This document shows positions 16,221 to 24,302 of a stretch of 64,000 nucleotides of DNA, piece by piece. The translations under genes were made by a program, and so were the position numbers. The notes below the pieces were generated by a model. It searched no databases. It was not told the origin of the DNA and saw only the letters and a list, made by a program, of their open reading frames with translations. The stretch comes from Pullilachnospira sp963929535 (lineage in GTDB: Bacteria > Bacillota > Clostridia > Lachnospirales > Lachnospiraceae). The stretch spans positions 248,001-312,000 of the forward strand of contig CAWVIZ010000016.1 of the NCBI GenBank assembly GCA_963929535.1. Direction: 5' to 3'. Each line of letters starts with the position of its first letter. The stretch's first letter is position 1.

Positions 16221-16847
16221 TCAAAACCACAGGAACCGGATCTTCGTCCGGGCAGGATAGCGGATAAAGTCATATACTTCCTCCGGAAGGATCTGACCCA
16301 GCCTGCTGTCCGCCTCCTTTGTTTCCTCCTGTTCCTCCGTTACCGGATGCACCGCATCGGCAAAACAGAGGCCCGGATAGAGCACACACCACCAGTTATG
16401 GCCTTCTCCATCTCCCACCGTCACCTTCAGGGTCCGGTACTCTCCCTCGGGAAACGTATACCGGCCGTAGACCCGCAAAGGAAACCATTCCGTGGAAAGC
16501 GCTGCCTGTACCTGACGGCCGGAATCCTCCCGTTCCAGTATCTCTCCGGCAGCATCCTCAACCTGGTCCAGATGCGCCTCCACGATCCGGCAGCTTTCTT
16601 CCAGGGAACCGGAATCCGCCAGCAGCGGCTCCAGATACTCCAGAACTTTATCCCGTACCCTCAGCTTCTCTTCCTGGTCCTGACTGCTGTCACTGTTGGC
16701 CAGGACCCGCAGACGCAGCACCTTCCCTGCCAGTTCTTCCTGCAGCTCCTTCTCCTTTTCCGAAGGCCCGGCTCCCGCAAGAAATGCCGCCGCCAGTCCC
16801 GCCAGCAGCGGGATCATCCACATTCCGCATTTTTTTCCTCTCTTCAT
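16221..16847 (-). CDS. spoIIR: Stage II sporulation protein R
   Basis: A 208-residue secreted signalling protein. In Bacillus, SpoIIR is made in the forespore and triggers SpoIIGA to process pro-SigE in the mother cell. Hallmarks: an N-terminal membrane or signal segment (MIPLLAGLAAAFLAGAG), LRLRVLANSDSSQDQEEKLRVRD, and GHNWWCVLYPGLCF. GGAGGA lies about 11 nt before the ATG inside a small hairpin (see 16857-16875). It follows the gerA-type operon, an unusual but plausible sporulation cluster. Confidence 0.93.
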   Translation of the reverse strand: MKRGKKCGMWMIPLLAGLAAAFLAGAGPSEKEKELQEELAGKVLRLRVLANSDSSQDQEEKLRVRDKVLEYLEPLLADSGSLEESCRIVEAHLDQVEDAAGEILEREDSGRQVQAALSTEWFPLRVYGRYTFPEGEYRTLKVTVGDGEGHNWWCVLYPGLCFADAVHPVTEEQEETKEADSRLGQILPEEVYDFIRYPARTKIRFLWF

Positions 16848-16856
16848 TTCCGTATC

Positions 16857-16875
16857 ATCCTCCTGTCTGGAGGAT
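16857..16875 (-). promoter_or_regulatory. Hairpin that pairs the spoIIR ribosome binding site
   Basis: The sequence ATCCTCC-5 nt-GGAGGAT forms a perfect 7-bp stem on the transcript. The GGAGGA half is the only good Shine-Dalgarno for spoIIR, so it would be occluded when folded. Confidence 0.55.
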
Positions 16876-16928
16876 TGCCCGATTTTCCATTCTCATACCG
16901 GAAATACAGATTTTCCCGGATCTGCTGG

Positions 16929-17585
16929 CTATACCGACTTTCCGCTGGATTCCATCTGCACCGAAATCCCGTTTTCCTTCAGCGTGATCATGGGAAACTC
17001 TTCCACCCGTTTTTCATTATGAAGCGTACTGTATACCCGGCGGAGGATCAGCGGCTTTTCGCTGTCCGTCCGATTCTCATAGATACCGGACAGATATTCT
17101 CCCAATGACTCCACCTGATTCCCATTGATTTCCATAACACCTGCCAGATCCCGGGTACGGTAGACGTATGCCGCATTTCCCAGAGTAGATTTCTGCTCCA
17201 TGGCCTTCAGCACCTCCACCAGCTTATCCGTCTCGGCGCACAGGTCCTGTCCGAAGATCACCGCCTGCACATGTCCCACGTCCAGATACAGCTCCTGACT
17301 TTTCTCATAAGCGTCCAGGATCTCCTCCTGATCCTTCCCTGTAAAAAGAAGAGCCCCCTGGCCGCTGCCGCCCTGGCCGTCCTCCTCCCCGCCTTTTCCC
17401 TGGCCTGTCATGCTGGCCAGACCTGCCATCCCGAAATACACCTGATACTCCCCGTCCTGTTCATCGATCCCCAGCACCAGGGGATACGCTCTTTTCTCCG
17501 GCTCCACGATCTGACAGCCGGCCAGGGCACACACCAGTACCCCGCAGATGATCCATAGCCCTATCCATCGGAATATCCTATCCAA
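16929..17585 (-). CDS. gerAC: Ger(x)C-type spore germination lipoprotein, C-terminally short
   Basis: 218 residues; GerAC proteins are usually 350-400. It has a signal peptide and lipobox (VCALAGC) and the N-terminal domain pattern (EKRAYPLVLGIDEQDGEYQV, DAYEKSQELYLDVGHVQAVIFG). The usual C-terminal domain is absent, and only 81 nt separate its stop from spoIIR, with no frame that restores the missing part. The start is TTG behind AAGGAGGCGG, overlapping the gerAB stop. It may be a natural single-domain form or a deletion derivative. Confidence 0.8.
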   Translation of the reverse strand: MDRIFRWIGLWIICGVLVCALAGCQIVEPEKRAYPLVLGIDEQDGEYQVYFGMAGLASMTGQGKGGEEDGQGGSGQGALLFTGKDQEEILDAYEKSQELYLDVGHVQAVIFGQDLCAETDKLVEVLKAMEQKSTLGNAAYVYRTRDLAGVMEINGNQVESLGEYLSGIYENRTDSEKPLILRRVYSTLHNEKRVEEFPMITLKENGISVQMESSGKSV

Positions 17586-18642
17586 TCTTCCGCCTCCTTA
17601 AAAATCCGGAACAGATCCCCATTGCTGCCAGCAGCGGCAGAAAAATATAAAGCACCAGGGCTCCGTACTCCTCACTGATCTCCCAGCCGCCAAAGGAGAT
17701 ATTCGCCAGCAGGAAGGAGACCGCCGCCGCGGGAAGTCTTCCCGCAGGAACCCCCACCCTGTTCCAGATATATTTGCTGTAAAAAAACACGCTTCCCAGA
17801 GAAAACAGCAGGGCAAACATGGCGGCTGTCAGAAAGATCAGATCCAGCCTCCGCAGAAAGCCTCCCGGAATCTTTGCTCCCGCCATCAGGTCCAGTATGG
17901 GAAACCGGTGATACTCCCGGCCCGCAGGGCCAAGCACCGCAAGCTGCAGCAGCAGGACAGCGCCTGCCCAGAGCCCCAGGCGTCCCACCGTACGAAATAC
18001 CGACTGCCGGTGTCCCGCCTTGCTCTCCGTCTGGGACAGGGAAAACGGCAGCAGGGTGATCCCCAGAAGCATCCCCATATAGGAAAGGGTTCCCTCCCCG
18101 ATCTGCTTCAGATTCTCCCTGCTCCACAGGCTTCCCCGCCGGGTCTCTTCCATCATCAGACCGGTATCCCCCTGAAAAGCTGCCAGAAGCATCAGGACTC
18201 CCAGAAGCGCCGCCGTCAGCGGCCAGGCTGCCTGAGCAAACCGTCCTCTGGACTGGATGTCCCCGCTTCCCACCAGTGCCACGGCGGCAGCCAGAGCGCC
18301 CAGTACCCACCCGGGAATCCCGGGGATCAGATATTCCGATAAAAGCCGGATGATCACTGCCAGCAGCCAGCCGCCTGTTGCCGCAAGATATGCCTGAAAG
18401 ATCAGAGCCGCCCCTCTGGCCGGCCACTTTCCCCAGTACCGCTCCGGGTATTTATACACATTTACCTGTCTTAAAAGGAAAAATATCCACACAAACAGGA
18501 TCCCTGTCCCCAGGATCACGGAAAAGATCCCATTCCTTCCCCAGATGCTCCCCGGAAGGAGCAGCAGAACCGGCCCCAGATAGGCCAGGGAAATCTGTCG
18601 TTCCATCTGCAGCCAGGAAATCCTGTCATTGTCCGAAAACAT
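17578..18642 (-). CDS. gerAB: Spore germination protein, GerAB/endospore permease family
   Basis: A 354-residue integral membrane protein of the APC-like germinant-receptor B subunit family, with about ten membrane segments. Characteristic parts include the N-terminal ISWLQMERQISLAYLGPVLLLLPG and the YLIPGIPGWVLGALAAAVAL stretch. It forms the germinant receptor with GerAA and GerAC in the spore inner membrane. GGAGGGACAGCG precedes the ATG, and the gene overlaps gerAA by 17 nt. The germinant is unknown. Confidence 0.9.
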   Translation of the reverse strand: MFSDNDRISWLQMERQISLAYLGPVLLLLPGSIWGRNGIFSVILGTGILFVWIFFLLRQVNVYKYPERYWGKWPARGAALIFQAYLAATGGWLLAVIIRLLSEYLIPGIPGWVLGALAAAVALVGSGDIQSRGRFAQAAWPLTAALLGVLMLLAAFQGDTGLMMEETRRGSLWSRENLKQIGEGTLSYMGMLLGITLLPFSLSQTESKAGHRQSVFRTVGRLGLWAGAVLLLQLAVLGPAGREYHRFPILDLMAGAKIPGGFLRRLDLIFLTAAMFALLFSLGSVFFYSKYIWNRVGVPAGRLPAAAVSFLLANISFGGWEISEEYGALVLYIFLPLLAAMGICSGFLRRRKIG

Positions 18643-20122
18643 CGCTGTCCCTCCTTCTCATCCGCACCCTGTGCCCTCTCCTGGCAAAAATGGGCCGCAG
18701 CCGCATATCCTTCAGCGGAGCTCTCCATAGAGAGTCTCCCTCCGTCTGATAGTCCTTCACACCCTTTCCCACAAAGGGCATCAGATACGGGATCCGGAAG
18801 CTTACCAGCCCGGCCAGATGCCCCAGGAACAGGTACATTCCCATCACAATGCCGAACATTCCCAGGATCCCTCCCAGAAGGATAAATCCATATTTGATCA
18901 GCCGGAAAGCCGCGGAAAATTCTTCATTGGGAATCGCAAAGGAGGAGAGGGCGCTGAGCGCCACCACCACCACAGCCATGGGACTTACCAGATTGGCTCC
19001 CACAGCCGCATCCCCGATGATAAGGCCTCCCACAATGCCAATGGTTCCGCTTAAAGGACCCGGCATCCTTACACTGGCCTCCCGGATCAGCTCAAAAGCC
19101 AGCTCCATAAAGATCACTTCGATCAGGCTGGGAAAGGGCACTCCCCTTCTGGCCTCCGCAAAGGACAGCAGGAGATTGGTGGGAAGGATCTGCGTGTGAA
19201 ATCCGATCACCGCCAGATAGATTCCGGAAAACATCAGCGCCACGCACATAGCCAGATACCTGAGTATTCTCTGGAAAGAAGCGATCTCAAACCGGTTATA
19301 TCGGTCCTCGCTGACACTGAGAAAACTGTTGAGGGTAGTGGGAAGCAGCAATGCCACCGGGGAATTATCACACAGGATCACCACCCGTCCGTTCAGCAGT
19401 TCCATGGCCGCCCGGTCCGGCCTCTCCGTAGTCTGAAACTGGGGAAAGGGAGAAATCCAGTTTTCCTCCGCCAGCTGTTCCAGGATCCCGCTGTCCAGGA
19501 TCCCATCCACTTCATACTGCCGGATCCGCTGGCAGGCCAGCTCCACCAGTCCCGGATAAGCCAGCCCTTCCATATATAAAATATTGATCAATGTATCGGA
19601 CCGCTTTCCCAGGAACATTTCCTTTACCTTCAGGTCCGTACTGCGGATCCTCTTGCGCACCAGGGCGGTGTTCACCTTCACCGGCTCGGAGAATCCCTCG
19701 TTGGATCCCCGCAGTACTTTCTCCGACTGGGCCAGCCCCAGAGTCTTTCCCGGATAGCCCTTGCTTCCGATCTTCAGGATCCTGTTATACCCATCGACGA
19801 GCAGGATCAGATTCCCGGCCAGAAGCGCCCGCAGACCATCCTCCAGAGTAGTCAGTTCTCCCACATCTGAAATTCCCATGCCGTTTTCCTGCACACAGCG
19901 GATTATGTCTTTCTGGGGCATTTCCCAGAACTGATTCAGAAGACGTCCCAGCATGGATTCCTCCAGCATCAGATTGCTCACTGTGGTCTCCAGGTATACT
20001 GCCAGACAGGAAATCTCGGGTTTTCCCAGACTCATGGGCCGAAACAGAATATCCGCACAGTCCTCACACCGGGCCCGAAGCCACCGCTCATTCTCCCTGA
20101 CCTTCAGAAAAACCTCTGTCAT
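18626..20122 (-). CDS. gerAA: Spore germination protein, GerAA family
   Basis: A 498-residue A subunit of a germinant receptor: soluble N-terminal domain (VRENERWLRARCEDCADILF; LDGLRALLAGNLILLVDG), then the membrane part with FAEARRGVPFPSLIEVIFME, RMPGPLSGTIGIVGGLIIGDAAV and ALSSFAIPNEEFSAAFRLIK. I choose the ATG at 20122 because AAGGAGG stands 9 nt upstream and the N-terminus then matches the family. An upstream in-frame extension covers repeats and lacks a site. First gene of gerAA-gerAB-gerAC(-spoIIR). Confidence 0.92.
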   Translation of the reverse strand: MTEVFLKVRENERWLRARCEDCADILFRPMSLGKPEISCLAVYLETTVSNLMLEESMLGRLLNQFWEMPQKDIIRCVQENGMGISDVGELTTLEDGLRALLAGNLILLVDGYNRILKIGSKGYPGKTLGLAQSEKVLRGSNEGFSEPVKVNTALVRKRIRSTDLKVKEMFLGKRSDTLINILYMEGLAYPGLVELACQRIRQYEVDGILDSGILEQLAEENWISPFPQFQTTERPDRAAMELLNGRVVILCDNSPVALLLPTTLNSFLSVSEDRYNRFEIASFQRILRYLAMCVALMFSGIYLAVIGFHTQILPTNLLLSFAEARRGVPFPSLIEVIFMELAFELIREASVRMPGPLSGTIGIVGGLIIGDAAVGANLVSPMAVVVVALSALSSFAIPNEEFSAAFRLIKYGFILLGGILGMFGIVMGMYLFLGHLAGLVSFRIPYLMPFVGKGVKDYQTEGDSLWRAPLKDMRLRPIFARRGHRVRMRRRDSDVFGQ

Positions 20123-20223
20123 TGCGTTTACCTCCTTGGAATCCTGGAAATACTCTTTTAGTCTTTCCCGATTTTTTTCTTTTATGTCCCCAAGCCCGCA
20201 AAACAGAAAATCCATCTTCCGGC

Positions 20224-20380
20224 GCAGGCATGCCCGCTTGGCTCGTTGCCCGCAAAAGTCAAAGCCCTGCTGCAAACAACGGGATGTCAAACCTGCAGTG
20301 CCGCAGAGCAGCAATGGATTTGACTCTCGCGGCAGTCGCCAAATGGACATGCAGGCATGCCCGCTTGGCTCGTTGCCCGC
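20224..20380. repeat. Pair of perfect 30-bp direct repeats
   Basis: The 30-nt sequence beginning GCAGGCATGCCCGCTTGG and ending GTTGCCCGC occurs at 20224-20253 and again at 20351-20380, 127 nt apart. The spacer is not itself repeated. This is the only structure seen in the 363-nt gap between gerAA and the GntR gene, apart from the GATATGCTC-like inverted repeat near 20396-20422 (GAGCATAC...ATATGCTC). Confidence 0.85.
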
Positions 20381-20485
20381 GGACATAAAAATTGAGCATA
20401 CGGCTCTTCGCCATATGCTCATCTCTCACCATGGGCCATTTGAAAAGGTCCGTCCCGGCCTTATTCTCCAATTCAGATGTTCCCT

Positions 20486-21190
20486 CTATTTCTCCTCCTG
20501 TCCCTTGCCGCCAGCCTTCTCCATTCTGGCCAGACTCCGCAGGATCGCCTCCTGCTGATTGCGGATGTGGACCCCGATATGCTTCTTGGCACTTTCCACA
20601 TCCCGGTTCTTCAGGGAGGCCCACACGGCATAGTGCTCCTTCACCAGTGTTTTCCGGCTTTCCACGTCCTTCAGATACTCGATCCGATACCGGTACATCT
20701 GTTCCCGTATATTATTGATGATCTGTACCAGCCGCCGATTGTGGGTGGAATTGTAAATGATCTCATGAAATTTCACGTCTGCCTCCGCCAGATCGGTGAG
20801 ATCATCCTCGCTCATGGCATGTTCAAACTGCTGCACCGCATCCTCCAGGGCCTTCAGCTCCTCCTCCGTGATCCGCTCACAGGCAAAACGCACAGCCAGC
20901 TCCTCCAGTCCCAGCCGCACCTCCAGCACATCATTCAGATCCTGCTCCGTGATCTGAGCCACCTGCGCCCCCTTCCGGGGGATCATGGTCACCAGCCCTT
21001 CCAGCTCCAGCATCCGGATCGCCTCTCTCACGGGAGTGCGGCTCACCCCCAGCCGTTTGGACAGGGCTATCTCCATCAGACGCTCCCCCGGCTTCAGCTC
21101 TCCTCTCAGGATCGCCTGCCGCAGTGTGTTGAAAACCACGTCTCTCAGCGGCAGATACTCATTGATATTCACATGAAAATCACTTGTCAT
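20486..21190 (-). CDS. GntR-family transcriptional regulator, FadR/FCD subfamily
   Basis: A 234-residue repressor-type protein: N-terminal winged helix (ILRGELKPGERLMEIALSKRLGVSRTPVREAIRMLELEGLV, given in parts) and a C-terminal all-helical FCD ligand domain with likely metal ligands in ADVKFHEIIYNSTHN and the final HIRNQQEAI. GGAGGTACAG precedes the ATG, which overlaps the 3' end of ispE by 11 nt, so it is co-transcribed with ispE. Its target and ligand are unknown. Confidence 0.9.
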   Translation of the reverse strand: MTSDFHVNINEYLPLRDVVFNTLRQAILRGELKPGERLMEIALSKRLGVSRTPVREAIRMLELEGLVTMIPRKGAQVAQITEQDLNDVLEVRLGLEELAVRFACERITEEELKALEDAVQQFEHAMSEDDLTDLAEADVKFHEIIYNSTHNRRLVQIINNIREQMYRYRIEYLKDVESRKTLVKEHYAVWASLKNRDVESAKKHIGVHIRNQQEAILRSLARMEKAGGKGQEEK

Positions 21191-22058
21191 CTTCTGTACC
21201 TCCGTAATTAAACGCAGTGGTCAGGAATACCTGCTTTGCCAGCCGGCTTTCCTTCAGCCTTCCATACGCCTGCTCCGCCTTCTCCCTGTCGTTAAATATG
21301 CCAAATACCGTAGGACCGCTGCCGCTCATCAGCGCATTCATGGCTCCGCAGTCCATCATCACATCCTTGATCTGGCGGATCACCGGGAACCTGGGGATCG
21401 TAACGCTCTCCAGCACATTCTCCAGACGGTCTGTGATCCCCTCCAGACTCCCCCTGGAAAGAGCATCGATCATACCGTCAATGTCCGGATGGCGGGTACT
21501 GCCATCCAGCCGCAGATTTGTATATACCATCTTGGTGGACACACTGATCCCCGGCTTTCCGATCAGAATATAGCAGGGCGGCATGGGCGAAAGCCTGGTC
21601 AGCTTCTCTCCGATCCCCTCCGCCAGGGCGGTTCCCCGCATCACACAGTAGGGGACATCCGCACCGATCTTCACCCCCCGCAGCATCAGTTCCTCCTGGG
21701 AAAGTCCCAGGCCGAACAGCCGGTTCATCCCCACCAGCGCAGCGGCGGCATCGGAGCTTCCTCCCGCCATTCCCGCTGCCACCGGGATAAATTTCCCCAG
21801 CCTGATCTCCACCCCCTCCGGAATCTGAAATTCGTCCATCAAAAGCTTCGCAGCCTTATACACCAGATTATTTTCATTGGAGGGGACATAGGGAAGGTTG
21901 GTAGTCAGGCGGATTCCCGGCCTGGAGCACTTTTCCATCTCCAGCTGATCAAACATCCTTATGGTCTGCATGATCATCCGGACCTCATGGTATCCGTCCT
22001 CTCTTCTCCGGATCACGTCCAGTCCCAGATTGATCTTTGCATAAGCTTTTAACTTCAT
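21180..22058 (-). CDS. ispE: 4-diphosphocytidyl-2-C-methyl-D-erythritol kinase
   Basis: A 292-residue GHMP kinase of the MEP isoprenoid pathway. The start AYAKINLGLDVIRRREDGYHEV contains the family's substrate-binding region, and the ATP loop is IPVAAGMAGGSSDAAAAL. GSGPTVFGIF near the C-terminus is the third GHMP motif. Length is normal. ACAGGAGAG precedes the ATG. Confidence 0.95.
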   Translation of the reverse strand: MKLKAYAKINLGLDVIRRREDGYHEVRMIMQTIRMFDQLEMEKCSRPGIRLTTNLPYVPSNENNLVYKAAKLLMDEFQIPEGVEIRLGKFIPVAAGMAGGSSDAAAALVGMNRLFGLGLSQEELMLRGVKIGADVPYCVMRGTALAEGIGEKLTRLSPMPPCYILIGKPGISVSTKMVYTNLRLDGSTRHPDIDGMIDALSRGSLEGITDRLENVLESVTIPRFPVIRQIKDVMMDCGAMNALMSGSGPTVFGIFNDREKAEQAYGRLKESRLAKQVFLTTAFNYGGTEDDK

Positions 22059-22142
22059 GGCTTCTCTCCTGTATTCTCACTGTCATTTGCAGCATGCCGC
22101 TGGCTGCCGCTGACTTTTCAAATGTATTTTGTATACAATATT

Positions 22143-22170
22143 ATTATAACCCCACTTCAGAAAAAAGCAA
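22143..22170 (-). promoter_or_regulatory. SigA-type promoter upstream of ispE
   Basis: Minus strand TTGCTT (22170-22165), 16-nt spacer, TATAAT (22148-22143), about 85 nt before the ispE start. Confidence 0.65.
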
Positions 22171-22179
22171 GCCCCGCTG

Positions 22180-23748
22180 TTACCCTTCCGCTTTCTTTAC
22201 GATCAGAAGCGACTGCTGCTCCCTGGGCTCCTCCTCCCCCAGCTCATTCATCTGCCGGATGGAATCCACAGTGGTGTAGAACCGCTTGGCAATATCCCAC
22301 AGAGTATCCTGGGGCTGTACCACGTAGCAGACAATCCCTGGCATATTTTCCATTTTCTCCATATCCAGCTCCTGCTCCTGGATCTCCCGGATCAGCTCCT
22401 CCTGCCAACGGCACAAAACCAGAGCGTTTACATTCATCACAGCCTTTACCTCGATCTCACTGCTGTCCAGCATGGTAGTGGAAAGCTGTTCCAGATCCGC
22501 CTGCAGATGGTAGGTACATCCGGGCCCGATCCCCTCCGCTTCCACCACATGGGAGAAGGGAATGGAGGCCTCCATGGAATAGAAAGGCATATCATCATCA
22601 CCGATGCTGTACAGCACCCGCACCTGAATGATCCCCTCCACCTGGATCCCGTTTTCCACCATACGGATCTCATCGATCTTCACGGTCCCGTCACTGTGGC
22701 ATACCTGAAGGATCCGGCCCTGGGGTTCCTGTACGGGAATCCGGTGGCTCACCCGGCATTTGGAATAATTTTTCACCAGAAGCTGCTCCAGTGTCCGGCT
22801 TTCCCGTACCGGTACACACTCCATTTGGGGAGTATATACATCCATCAGGATCGTACAGGTTTCCTCCTGGTAAATCTTCATATCCAGCTCCAGCACCACA
22901 TCCGCCTGAAGGATCCTTTCCTCGCCGTCGGCATCCGGTTTGATCTCCAATCCCGCCTGCAGCATGGTGGTCTGAATGTGGGGGATCATATCCATGGTGC
23001 AGCCCGCGCACTCCACCTCACCGGTGAAGGGAATGGCCTGTTCCATCCACTGAAGGGGATTATCCGTATCATCCCCGGCATACAGGACAAACACGAAAAG
23101 TTCCCCCTTTGCTGCCACCTTGCCTTCCTCAGCCCGCAGATCCATTCCCCGGATCTCCATATCATTCCAGAGGATCTCGTGGATATTGGGCTTGTTGGAG
23201 GGGAGCGTGATCTCTTCCTTACGGCGCAGGGTATCCTTTTTATGTACTCCCAGAGTCAGAATACGAATGGTTTTCTTTTTTACAGAAATATCCGGCTGTT
23301 CCTGGATATCCACCGGAAGCCTTATCTCCGTCAGTTCATCCACAGACGCGGAAAATTCCACGATGGCCTTCACATTCAGCTTCCGCGAATTGATAATATG
23401 AAGGGTGAGATCCTCGATTTCCCATTTCAGGCAGACCTTATCTCCTGTCTTCAGCCCTTCCAGATGCAGCGTCTCGGAAATCGGCAGTTTCCCCTCCAGA
23501 CTGCAGATCTGCCGTCCCGGTGTGTCTGCCACATAGAGAAGCTTAAAAACCAGTGCGCCGTCTATCTGAGCCTTCCCCTCCCCCACCTGGACATCCTCCA
23601 CCTGGATTTCTCCTTTTTTCTGGATCATCCGGCTGATATCCGGTCTGGAATCCGGCACATTGAAATCCTCGTCAAAGGTAAGCTGGTTCACCGCCTGGCT
23701 CCTGGTGCAGAGCATATGCAGATTTTTCTTCACTAATTCCAAATCCAT
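22180..23748 (-). CDS. sipL: SipL-like spore assembly protein (DUF3794/SPOCS repeats plus LysM)
   Basis: 522 residues. The N-terminal half contains DUF3794-type beta domains (FDEDFNVPDSRPDISRMIQK, a diagnostic opening; a second block near PSNKPNIHEILWNDMEI). The last 55 residues are a LysM domain (CYVVQPQDTLWDIAKRFYTT). Size and order match Clostridioides difficile SipL, a partner of SpoIVA in coat assembly. GAGGAGGAA precedes the ATG. It lies 12 nt after the PrcB-like gene's stop on the same strand. Confidence 0.88.
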   Translation of the reverse strand: MDLELVKKNLHMLCTRSQAVNQLTFDEDFNVPDSRPDISRMIQKKGEIQVEDVQVGEGKAQIDGALVFKLLYVADTPGRQICSLEGKLPISETLHLEGLKTGDKVCLKWEIEDLTLHIINSRKLNVKAIVEFSASVDELTEIRLPVDIQEQPDISVKKKTIRILTLGVHKKDTLRRKEEITLPSNKPNIHEILWNDMEIRGMDLRAEEGKVAAKGELFVFVLYAGDDTDNPLQWMEQAIPFTGEVECAGCTMDMIPHIQTTMLQAGLEIKPDADGEERILQADVVLELDMKIYQEETCTILMDVYTPQMECVPVRESRTLEQLLVKNYSKCRVSHRIPVQEPQGRILQVCHSDGTVKIDEIRMVENGIQVEGIIQVRVLYSIGDDDMPFYSMEASIPFSHVVEAEGIGPGCTYHLQADLEQLSTTMLDSSEIEVKAVMNVNALVLCRWQEELIREIQEQELDMEKMENMPGIVCYVVQPQDTLWDIAKRFYTTVDSIRQMNELGEEEPREQQSLLIVKKAEG

Positions 23749-23760
23749 TTCCTCCTCACT

Positions 23761-24171
23761 TTAATCAAATACCACGCTTTTGTTGCCGGAGTCCACCTTT
23801 ACCACGATATAGGGATTGGATATGGCCTCCTTCTGTTCCTCCCGGGTTTCGGGTCCCACCAGTTTTGTTTTGATGTGGATCTCATCCCCGATCTCACGTA
23901 CGTATTCCACCTGAATGCTGTAGCCCCCGGTGCTCTGGATCCCATACCCTCTCAGCAGGTACAGCTCCCCCTCGCACTGGTAGCTCATCTGGAATTCTTC
24001 CTGTTTCTTCACCTCCAGTACCTTCTGTACCTGAGCGGGAAAATCCTCCTCCTTCATCACCGTGTAATCCAGATCCTTTCCCTCCCTGCTTTTCTTCTGT
24101 ATCATGCCGCAGCCTACGATCCCCATGGCCAGAAGCCCAATCAGCAATACGAACGATATCCGTCTTATCAT
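23761..24171 (-). CDS. PrcB-like (protease complex subunit) lipoprotein
   Basis: 136 residues from the ATG at 24171, chosen for CAAGGA 7 nt upstream. A signal peptide (MIRRISFVLLIGLLAMGIVGC) ends in a lipobox. The rest resembles the PrcB C-terminal domain found in many clostridial small lipoproteins (YLLRGYGIQSTGGYSIQVEY, NPYIVVKV). It presumably sits on the outer face of the membrane. It is transcribed ahead of sipL and divergent from plsC. The domain call is by pattern, moderately sure. Confidence 0.75.
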   Translation of the reverse strand: MIRRISFVLLIGLLAMGIVGCGMIQKKSREGKDLDYTVMKEEDFPAQVQKVLEVKKQEEFQMSYQCEGELYLLRGYGIQSTGGYSIQVEYVREIGDEIHIKTKLVGPETREEQKEAISNPYIVVKVDSGNKSVVFD

Positions 24172-24236
24172 CCGGTTTCCTTGAATATATCCTTTCATCG
24201 CTACTATTTTATGTGGATTTTTTCCAAAAATTACTG

Positions 24237-24242
24237 TATAAT
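24237..24242 (+). promoter_or_regulatory. -10 element for plsC
   Basis: TATAAT preceded by CTG, about 60 nt before the start codon. A weak TGGATT lies 17 nt further upstream. Confidence 0.5.
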
Positions 24243-24302
24243 AGGTGGAAGATTACTATACCGAGTGGTAAATTGATACGGCTCTTTATACTGGAGGAAA
24301 TT

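Noticed and set aside
20123..20422. N-terminal extension of gerAA by up to 100 residues
   Set aside because: The extension spans the 30-bp repeats, lacks a ribosome binding site, and homology begins after the ATG at 20122, which has AAGGAGG.
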